Assembly: GCA_900155495.1 (NCBI GenBank)
Contig: FTLJ01000087.1
Coordinates: forward strand, 32,866-96,865
Direction: 5' to 3'
Length of the DNA: 64,000 nucleotides
Origin: Porogramme epimiltina
Taxonomy: Eukaryota > Basidiomycota > Agaricomycetes > Polyporales > Polyporaceae
Shown here: positions 55,652 through 64,000 of the stretch, piece after piece
Layout: each line of letters begins with the position of its first letter
Numbering within the stretch: position 1 is the stretch's first letter
Position numbers and translations under genes: made by a program
The notes under the pieces: generated by a model
Told to the model about the DNA's origin: nothing
Database searches by the model: none
What the model saw: only the letters and a program-made list of their open reading frames with translations

Positions 55652-57882
55652 TCACTGTGTCAGATGATTCTGCTGTGAAATCACTTCGTTGTTATCCGTG
55701 TCTGTGAACAAGATATCTTTACTTACCTCCACTCTCATCTCAACTTCCAACGTTCTTTCGGCGGGGTCCTCCAAGCTTTTGGTGAAGGATATCCGGAAAA
55801 CAGAAGGGTGTGAAGAGAGCCCATTACTTAATGAAACTGTGCGTGTAGACCCGTGCGAAACATGGTCCGTAGCGCAGCTGTGGGATGCCTTGCCATGGCT
55901 AGGAGACCTGGAAGCTGGGGCGCCAACTATGGGATCGAACCGTCCGACCGCGTAATGGAAGGTGTGGGCGACAGGGGTGGTTTCGTCGTGATCATCAAGC
56001 TCACACACTCCTAACGTCACAAGTATCATGCCTCCTCGCCAATGAAATGCCAATTCGACCGGGGGGTTCCCTGTCCACGGAGGTGATGTCTGTGTCACGA
56101 ATGTAAGATTCACTGCGTTGTCGTGACTGAGCCTAGGAATGGTGTTCCGCTCGATCCGGAATGGTGGCGAGGGACCGAGACTGAGACGGGAGAGAAGTTC
56201 GTGAGGGTCCGACTTGGCATAGGCGTGATCCCGGGGACGCGGAGAGATGTATATGTTTCTCCATCTCACAGAGTTGGGAAGCGTTTGATCCACGATGCTG
56301 ACGACGCGGCCGTGCGTTCCCCGGGACACTTTCATGGGTTCACATAGCCACTGGCACTTGTAGCGTGGATAGCACTCTATTCCGTGGCCATCGGCGCTTC
56401 GGTCTGGCTCGAGGAAGAGATAGAGGGAAACGATGTCCATGAATGTGATGCTGAGGCAAAAGATGTCGATGAGGATACAGCCACTGGTACCTCCGAGCTT
56501 CAAGCATGGGACGTGCGCATGGATTCCATGGGGAGTCATTGTGAATGACGGAGCAGCTCTGTGATTGGGTTCCTGTAGCAATGAGAATTGAGGTCAATGT
56601 ACCAGTGTGGTGCTCTGAAGTCGCCACTTACAGCGTCCTCAGTGCTCAGGCCCCTTCGTTTGATACTTGAAACTATTCTACCCGTGTGCTGAAAGTGATG
56701 CGGGGATGGCGCTAGCAAATGAGGAGGGCATGCTGAGTCCAGATCTAGATGAGTTTGCTGCGCCCTCCAGCCTAGGATTCTTGGTGCACGTCCTGTGAGA
56801 TCGTACTTTCCACAAGGAACGATGCCTTCCAAGGACAATCTATCATGTGGCACAGACCATGCAAAGAGAGACGTGTCGGGAGATGTACTCATTATCACTT
56901 CCTGCAGACGATAGAATGCGTTCCGGCCCTCGCCGTACAGGGTTGGCATATTGACATCAAAGAGCCCAAACAGGCAGTATGCTTCGTCCTCGATCCGGGT
57001 GGTGTTGCGCCTCGCCGCCCAGGACATGCGCTGCCCGACGCTCATCTCCGATATGTCCTTCTCGAAACGCAGCACACTCGCCGGTGGCATATTGCTGATG
57101 CTCTGCAAGACGTCTGCGAGCTCGTACTTGGTGCCTAGGCGGGACCAGTCCTCCCGTACGAAAGTGACGTCCTTGGGAGCGATAAGTTCTTGCAATGTCC
57201 ACCCGCGCTTATGCCACCGACTCTGCCGAAACTCCCGGCTCTGAGCATCGCTGCTAGGAGGGACGTCACCGAGGTAGGCATAGCAGATCTCAGAGCGAGA
57301 GTAGTACCCGAACATGGAGTTGATGGCTTCAGTGAGCTCGGCGCTGCTGGTCTTGTCGATGCAGCACGTGTCTGCCCAGGCCCAGTCGAACCCGTCCTGT
57401 TCCGACTGGATGAGAAACCTGCGTATCTTCTCCGACAAACAGTCTCGCGCATTTGTTGGAAGACTTGCTGTGACGATATTCGCGTTATTGTTTGTCGGAC
57501 CATCGCACTGAGTGGGATGATTGTGAACAGTTTCGGGGAGTAGGATGGACGCGAGGGTAGGATCCCGTTGCTGCAGCGCCGCGACGAGGTCTTGCAGTCG
57601 AGTTGTTAAGTTATGGACTTGTGCGACGAGAACCTTGACATCTGCGGAGAGTGATGATATAAGGCCATCCCGAGGGTCTCCCGGCACGTTGTGCGACAGA
57701 GTGGCATCCACGATCTTGCGTGAACCTCTCTGGCATTCATCGTATGCTTCTTTAACCTTCTGAAACGTGTCTTCTTCCTCCGCTTTACCCCAGACGTGGG
57801 AAAGAATCGTGTATCCCCCAGGAACGTGATCTGGGCCAGAGAAGAACTTGAGCTCAGCAGTATGAGCGTTCAGAAGCCACAT
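55652..57882 (-). CDS. HET10: HET-domain protein with coiled-coil insert and unknown C-terminal domain
   Basis: Complement of 55652-56572 and 56632-57882, 723 aa from the family start MWLLNAHTAELKFF; an in-frame ATG nine codons upstream (57909) is also possible. GGYTILSHVWG, then a coiled-coil insert (LSADVKVLVAQVHNLTTRL, about residues 74-106, ending LQQRDP), LSEKIRRFLIQSEQDGFDW and WADTCCIDKTSSAELTEAIN (near 169). WHKRGWTLQELIAP and TTRIEDEAYCLFGLFDV follow, then MPTLYGEGRNAFYRLQEVI. The C-terminal domain: FTMTPHGIHAHVPCLKL, NIYISPRP, PPFRIERNTIPRL, PPWTGNPPV, VTLGVC, HYAVGRF, HSCATDHVSHGSTR and ISFTKSLED. It ends with about 23 extra residues if the final GTAAGT is not used as a donor. Intact; divergent from HET11. 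Confidence 0.93.
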
Positions 57883-57909
57883 ATCCTGGTTGGTAGTCGT
57901 CTTCGGCAT

Positions 57910-58952
57910 CAGTGATTATGCCATATTTGACGTGGTCAACTTGAAGCTTATTAATAGACGCACCTTATGGAGACTGGTGGTACCGCAGCGGATATGCAGT
58001 GACGTCGGGAAGCTCTGAATATAGGCACTGAATCGTGTGGAGAGCGGGTGCTAGGATGAAGTCGTCAATGATCCTGTGCCTAGACGGTCACCAGAGACGA
58101 GATTGAGTTACTTAGATATGCAGAACTATTGACAGCCTCTTATGAGCCATCATCGATTTCTGAAAGTAGTCATGACATGTGACTCATCTGAGTTTGAAAT
58201 CGCAGCTGCGGGGTCAACCTCGCGCTCCAGAAGCGACTTGACAGATGATGCTGAGGCTAGCGCTTGTCTCAGTACCGACTCCTCCTCCGACTTTTTGATG
58301 CACCTCTTCCTCTTCTCCTCGTCTGTCCATCAACTCCGTTCTGCTTCTACCCCCTAGTGTTCACATACCAAAATCGCTGCGCACGCGGACTGCTTCAAGT
58401 TGGAGCGCCAGCGAGCCTTGCTTGCACGCAGTGATTTATATCCGGTGTCTCTCTATTGTCTACAATATATTTTCGTGAATGGGGTTTATCGGCTCCCTCT
58501 GATCCTGCCTCGCACTCTATACGCCGTGCACAGAACCTCTGCTCTGGTCATATGGCGGTGGCTGACCCCACTTTCTGGGCGCTCTGCCGGCGTCACCGGA
58601 AGCTTCGCAGACTTCACGGCTGTGACACATTCACCGCCATTGCCACGTAATCCTACATGGCCGTCCCTCTATATCGTTACTCGCCACACTGACCGCGATC
58701 CTTAAGTATTTCCCTCCACGTAACGGAAGCCTTGACTATCAACCGTCTCTGGAACTCGACGGCCCGGGCCCTACACACCGTCCTCTCACCCCTAGCCTTG
58801 TCTACTTTCCGCCCAGGCTAGGCGGTTCTTCCAAAGACCCTCATCCGTGTTTTCGCACGTTTCGAAGTTTCTCCGGAGACGCTATCGTCTTAGTGAGTCC
58901 CACACTCATGTACGATTTTATATGATCTTGATTATCATCGCCCGCCAGTGAT
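57910..58952. other. Divergent promoter region of HET10 and HET11
   Basis: About 1.04 kb between two head-to-head HET genes. It carries the upstream element shared with HET8 (about 58625-58670). Small ORFs have no domain. Confidence 0.45.
58625..58671 (+). promoter_or_regulatory. Upstream element shared by HET11 and HET8
   Basis: cattcaccgccattgccacgtaa here corresponds to cattcactgccatttccacgtaa upstream of HET8; flanking bases also match. It lies about 285-325 nt before the HET11 ATG. Confidence 0.45.
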
Positions 58953-61143
58953 ATGTGGCTCCTGAACACTCACACCGCTGAACTCAAATTCTTTCCGGAC
59001 CCCGGAAGCGTACCAGGAGGGTATGCCATCCTCTCTCATGTCTGGGGTAATCCTACTAGCGGACGGCGCAAAGTTCCGGATGAAGAGGATACTTTTCAGA
59101 CGGTTCAGGCCGCGTACAGTGAATGCCAAAGAAACTCGTGCAAGATCGCAGAAGCGACACAGGAGCAGAGCGCGTCGGCAGACCACCGAGATAGTCTCAT
59201 CTCCTCGCTTTCTGCAGAAGTCAAGACCCTGGCAGAACAGGTGCAGGATCTGACTGTTCTCCTGCAAGACCTGGTCTCTACTTTGCAGCAACGTGACCCT
59301 GCTCTCGCGTCTCTGCTACCTTCGACCACCATCTCCACCAGGACCGCCAAGCCACAAGCCGCCGCTTCTCTTCCCACGCCACCAACGAATGCGCGCTATC
59401 TGTTGTCGGCGAAGCTTCGTCGATTCCTCCTTCAGGCAGAAGAGCACGGATTCGATTGGGCCTGGTCGGATACATGTTGTATAGACAAGACGAGCAGCGC
59501 AGAGCTCACGGAAGCCATTAACTCCATGTTCGACTATTATTCTCGGTCTGACATCTGCTATGCCTACCTCAGTGATGTCGGCCCGGTGTCACAGAAGTGC
59601 GGTGCGGAATACATACAATTGGAACATAGCAAGTGGTTTAAGCGGGGATGGACCCTCCAGGAGCTCATCGCACCGAAAAACGTTATGTTCATGGCTAGGG
59701 ATTGGACACGTATAGGCACCAAATCCGAACTCGCACCTATGCTGGAGAAGGTGAAGAACATGCCGCCGGCGAGCGTGCTGCGCTTCCAGAAGGATTTCTC
59801 GGAGATGAGCGTGGCACAACGCATGTCTTGGGCATCCTGTCGAAAGACAACTCGAGTCGAAGACGAGGCGTACTGTCTCTTGGGACTGTTTGGAATAACC
59901 ATGCCAACGCTGTACGGTGAAGGGCGAAACGCGTTCTACCGTCTCCAGGAGGCCATCATGAGCACATCGCCCGACATGTCTCTCCTTGCGTGGACAGCTG
60001 TGGACAAGTGTGTCTACGTAAGGCCCACAGTGGACTGCCGGCTGAAAGACATTTCAGGAGAATTACCAACCATCCTGGGCTGGCGTCAGACACACGACCA
60101 TCACTCAGAGTCTTCCAGTCATTTGCTAGCGCCCTCCCCGTATCATTTCAAGTACTCCGGAAGCATCATCTCGAGGAGAGAACAAGAGAGCCAAAGCAGT
60201 GAATTGGATGTACGCAGCATTTCGTTGAATTCGCGCTGTTCTTTAAGCTGAATGTTTGTCTCGAATATAGCAGTCTGACTCTAAGATGACATCATTGATA
60301 ATGACCCCACATGGGATTCACGTACACCTTCCTTGTATAGAACTTGGACAAGGGACTGGCTGCATCCTCGTAGACATATTCTGCGTTTCCGTGGACCCAC
60401 AGTCATGGAAGCCTCTCAATGGTCGGATACACCTCTTCCTCGAACTGAATTCGGCCTCCGATGGATCACCCGGATACCCTCTCTATAACTGCCAGTTGTC
60501 ACGTGGAAGGGTCGGTAATCTTTTCATACCTTGGGAAGCTTGGTCCGAGAGTCGCCTCATAAATCTGACTTCCGAGACCGTCAAAGAGGAACGCAGCTCC
60601 GTAACGTGGAAAAACATATATATATCTCCCCGCCCTCGACATCGTTCTCACATCACATCGGGCCCTCACATCTTTGCTGCTTGCCTAGCCCTCACACCCT
60701 CTTCGCCCTTCTGGATCAAGCCATCCACACTGTCAAACGTCAGCAATAGGGGATTACAGCTGATCTTCGTCACACGACCGCATACCATCCCATGGACTGG
60801 GGACTATCCGGTCAAGTTGGTATTCCAATGTATGGACTTCTCACTACACGTGACGCTCGGCACATGCAAGATCACCATCGACGTCTCTCACAACTCCTCC
60901 ACCTCTAATCATTATGTCGTCTTAAAGTATAGTCGAGACAACACAGATACTTCGGGCTCTTCGAGGACCCGAGCTGATACACCATCCCATAATTGTGTGA
61001 AAGACCATGTTACGCAAGGGTCCACTCGAATAACAAAGCTCACGAGCCTTTATTCACAAGAGATGCACATGTCATTCACAAGGAGTCAGAAGGATCCTGA
61101 TGATGAAACCTTGGAAATCCACACGAAATTCAAGGTAAGATGA
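58953..61143 (+). CDS. HET11: HET-domain protein with coiled-coil insert and unknown C-terminal domain
   Basis: Exons 58953-60209 and 60274-61143, 708 aa. It starts MWLLNTHTAELKFFPDPGS, then GGYAILSHVW. The insert contains RRKVPDEEDTFQTV as in HET9 and a strong heptad run LSAEVKTLAEQVQDLTVLLQ (about residues 81-114) ending LQQRDP. The second HET motif reads WSDTCCIDKTSSAELTEAIN (Ser for Ala, near residue 171). KWFKRGWTLQELIAP has Phe for the usual His. TTRVEDEAYCLLGLFGI follows, then MPTLYGEGRNAFYRLQEAI. The C-terminal domain: LIMTPHGIHVHLPCIEL, NIYISPRP, SPFWIKPSTLSNV, TIPWTGDYPV, VTLGTC, HYVVLKYSR, HNCVKDHVTQGSTR (60988-61011 for the core) and MSFTRSQKD. No frame defect is seen. Confidence 0.93.
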
Positions 61144-62019
61144 TACCGTGTCTACTGGGCTACACATAGTGACGAAGTGATATTCCCGGCAGTATCCTTG
61201 GGAGTGCTGATGAAATGTCGGAGCCGTCTGCCTAGAGTAATCTTTAAAAGTCGCAAACTCTCTGTAAAGAATCCATATGGAGTTAGATACTCTATCAGAG
61301 AGGCGTTGCTCTTGGTCGCACATAGCTCACACTTACACCACTGAACCAGTATCTCCTGAAAATCGACAACGTTTTCGTGAGCCCGTCTGTGCTAAGAGCC
61401 AGTCTGAGGATTGTTGTGGTAAGATAGTTGTATGCGTGTACCAGGGGTCTATAGAACTCACCCCTCCATACGATAGTCTTCCTCCGACATGCCAACGGAT
61501 CCACTTCTAAGCTTCCGTACGATGCTGGACCTCAAACCCGCTGAGGCGTTACTGCCAACTAGTGCGGCGCGTGCATCGCGGAATAAGCGGAACACATACC
61601 CTCTTGGGCCTCCTGGGCTTTCTCTCCTCTAGCACCTTCGCTTGTACTTATCTATACTCGCAGGTCAGAGATGAGCGGCACCCGGAGGCGACTCAATACA
61701 ATTGCGATGGCTGGCATGGCGCGGACTAGCAATCCTCGCAAGCCTTCATGCTATCCAACTGTCTCGACCGGGTGCTCCATTAGGGTGTCTGGGGACACGA
61801 GGTACACGACACTACGGGCACTGATCTACAAGACCGTCTGAGCGGTCGCTTGTGACCTGCGGAACTGAAGGGTGCTCATTCCGCGCACACCGGGAGCGCC
61901 TAAGTGTGTCTCCGCAGTCGTCATGAATCGCTGGCTCCGCAGGTGTTCGCGCGAGTTCATCCTATGTGGAAACACCGACGGCGTCAGACAAAGACCGAGG
62001 ACGCGCGCGGATGAACTGC
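61144..62019. other. Spacer between HET11 and the DUF6534 gene
   Basis: Convergent gap of about 880 nt with no supported gene. The minus-strand frame 61826-62023 may be the displaced C-terminal end of the DUF6534 gene (see findings). Confidence 0.35.
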
Positions 62020-63869
62020 TCACGTTATGAATACAGAGTTGGCGTACACTGAGACCGGCATGACGTCAGTCTCACCAATGCAATACGAGAGGACAGGCTG
62101 TGCTCACGCTTTGCAGCGACCATGCTGAACCCGATTACGTACAGGTTTTTGCCCTCCAAAATCGACTGCACAGGCAACGTGCTTAGTCACAGGTATCCAG
62201 GACGGCTATATGGCTTACCAAAATCATGCAGCAGAAGCTCGAAACACTGATACAGACTGGGGTCAACGACAACTTGAGCGACTGAAGACCGACATACCTG
62301 GTTACAAGCCCTAGTTAAAATGAGAGTGAGACAGCACGAGGGTTGTTCGTGATTGACGAAACGCACCGGTATTGAACGCGTACGCTATGAGCGAGTCCAG
62401 CAGCCTGTCTGTCCTAAATAACCTAGGGGTCAAACCGGAATACCAGCTCAACGAACGCATGCAGCTCACCTTTTGAGCCCGGTCCGCTTTCGGTAGAGGT
62501 GGCCCACAAGAACAACAGTCACGACAATGTCGCTGGATCCGATGCATGCAAATCCCACTGTAACAAGCCACTTCAAGTGTGTTTGTAAGCATACATAGGC
62601 AGCACAGGTCTACGTGCAATGTGAGCTCTTACCTTCACGCGAAGCCAATTGACGAATGACGTGTCAATGAGTCTAGTAAGTACCAATGGTTAGCTTAGTA
62701 GACCACAGCTGGAAAATCCTGAACGGACAGCTTGACTGTTGCGACTGTGAAATGCCATGAGTTCTATCCTCGTACTCCGGAGAGATGGTAAAGGGTCTAA
62801 CCTATCGAGACCGCTAGGGAATTTAGTGATACGCATCAGCTCCCGAAAGCAAGTGAGGCCCATGATAATACCTGTGCCTGCGCACATTAAAGACGCCTGT
62901 GAGACGTGTTAACAGCGCATAAAAGGAAGAATGAAGCCTACTTAACCCACCCATCCCAGAACGAAGAGCCACTTATACGAAGGGTTCACTACCGACTTTC
63001 AGCGAAGGTGGAGAGTCTCAAGAAGGGACGCGCTCACGAAGGTATACACGTCGCGCATAATAGCTAGAATATCCTTGTTAGACCACTCGTGTTCATGAGT
63101 TTGACGTGCTCTTACCAGTCGCTAGCGAGGACAACGATCCCCTGGAGGCGGTCAGTTTAACACTTGCGCATTTTCAAGCGCAAATTACTACTCACCACGG
63201 CAGGTACTAGAAGCTGTTTGGAAAGTGGCGGAATCAGCATAATCCGTGTGTCGAGCGCATCAATCGCTTCCTACCGCAATGGTTCTGACAGCGAATGATG
63301 TTAATTCGGTTGCTGCGCGGAGAAGAGACAGAGACAGGGCATTAGGCACGCACACGGAGCCACGTTGGTACGCGGAAACGTTGTTGTAATTCCTGATGAG
63401 ATATTCGTATCTGGAGGTACGGAGTCTAAACAAAGCTGTGATGAGGATAGTGATAGGGCTGAGTCGCACCCTATATCAATGGCAAATCCGGCGTGCACCG
63501 TCTCCATTATTCTAGGGAACGCTCCAATTGTTTAGGAAGGGTGCACCCGGATGGAGTGATGAGGTTCACGCACAGTAAGAGCCACGCCTACAGAGAGATC
63601 ACTATCGTCAATGACCATCGAACTAAGGACGCGAAAGCGCGTAGTAGCCGGACTTACAGTGGACTTCAATGTCCAAGGATCCCCCGGGAAGGTCCGAAAG
63701 TAGTGGTAGGCCTGTTGCAGTATGAGCCCGTAAAGCCTAGGCGGGGAGTCAGCATATTGTACATAAGTGAGCACAGGTGAACGTACATGAAACCGATACA
63801 AGCACCGAGGAAAATCGCGACATTACTGTTGTACACTGAGGGTAAAATGACAGAGGAGTCGTCAGACAT
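62020..63869 (-). CDS. DUF6534-domain multi-pass membrane protein
   Basis: Basidiomycete orphan membrane protein with about seven helices, here cut into many very short exons. Start at 63869 (MSDDSSVILPSVYNSNVAIF). Exon 1 is 63787-63869 and exon 2 is 63658-63736, together reading GFMLYGLILQQAYHYFRTFP then DPWTLKST. Later pieces on the minus strand: METVHAGFAID (about 63495), YEYLIRNYNNVSAYQ (about 63410), YYARRVYL (about 63065), SYKWLFVLGW (about 62985), ASLMCAGTGIIMGL (about 62890), LIDTSFVNWLRVK (about 62670), WLVTVGFACIGSSDIVVTVV with LVGHLYRKRTGLKR (about 62575), TDRLLDSLIAYAFNTG (about 62415), NLYVIGFSMVAAKR (about 62150) and LYANSV (about 62045). This order is the DUF6534 signature. Some exons are not joined with certainty. 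The expected NSLLATLN end is disrupted. Confidence 0.65.
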
Positions 63870-63873
63870 GAAG

Positions 63874-63890
63874 GTTTTTTTTTTTTTTTT
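63874..63890. repeat. T homopolymer
   Basis: A run of about 16-17 T at the right edge, upstream of the DUF6534 start. As A on the coding strand it could be a promoter poly(dA:dT) tract. Length may be affected by sequencing. Confidence 0.5.
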
Positions 63891-64000
63891 GGGATCCGTG
63901 TTTATTGCCCTTGAGGGCCGAGCCCTATGGTAGGCATGTGCGACAAAGTAGCTACAGGGTGCGGGTGACGAGGAGGTCGCTGGACAAAAGCCGAGAATAA

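Larger units (their letters stand above)
53730..57882 (+). repeat. Tandem duplication unit 2: SDR relic (+) and HET10 (-)
   Basis: Second copy of the unit at 48650-53400. The SDR has decayed with a large internal deletion, while the HET gene remains intact. Confidence 0.75.

Noticed and set aside
9865..61143. HET-E-like architecture (HET fused to NACHT and WD40)
   Set aside because: No P-loop (GxxxxGK[ST]) or WD repeats are found after any HET domain here; the C-terminal part is a different domain.
1..64000. CRISPR arrays, bacterial operons, Shine-Dalgarno sites or riboswitches
   Set aside because: No regularly spaced repeats and no bacterial gene layout; all genes are intron-rich and eukaryotic.

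Overview
The window reads as nuclear DNA of a filamentous basidiomycete, probably an Agaricomycete such as a polypore. This is inferred from very dense introns of about 50-65 nt with GT(A/G)(A/C)G donors, microexons, and families typical of that group: HET-domain proteins starting with MWLLNTxTAEL, a DUF6534 membrane protein, a DUF3445 protein, a BSC6-like MFS carrier and a basidiomycete-type sesquiterpene synthase. Nothing prokaryotic is present. All gene models were spliced by eye from six-frame reading and checked for phase.

Layout. 1-2 kb: 3' part of a metacaspase gene (+). 2.7-4 kb: multi-pass membrane protein (-). 5.3-6.9 kb: DUF3445/HODM-like haem protein (+). 8.2-9.5 kb: membrane protein (+). 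9.9-23.3 kb: HET block A with HET1-HET4 (+), HET5 (-) and a decayed HET fragment between HET3 and HET4. 24.2-26.3 kb: MFS transporter (+). 27-29 kb: a one-helix protein (-) and a fragmentary coding stretch (+). 32.5-39 kb: HET6 (-, truncated) and HET7 (+), head to head. 39.6 kb: a dead HET 5' end. 39.7-44.3 kb: two long direct repeats bracketing a copied MFS 3' end and a sesquiterpene synthase (-). 46-61.1 kb: HET block B with HET8 (+), an SDR (+), HET9 (-), an SDR pseudogene, HET10 (-) and HET11 (+); SDR+HET(-) is a tandem duplication. 62-63.9 kb: DUF6534 membrane protein (-).

The dominant system is an array of eleven HET-domain genes plus two relics in about 52 kb. Each intact protein has a HET domain and a DUF8212-like segment. 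A phase-0 intron then leads into a C-terminal domain of about 270-300 aa that I do not recognise. That domain carries a HxCxx(D/H)H motif in all ten full-length copies. In most members the HET domain is itself split by a variable insert, which in block B looks like a coiled coil. HET proteins are known to trigger incompatibility cell death in ascomycetes. The array looks like a fast-evolving family of recognition or cell-death proteins, with copies being born (tandem and inverted duplications) and dying (frameshift, truncation, relics). A metacaspase lies about 8 kb from the array, but a functional link is only speculation.
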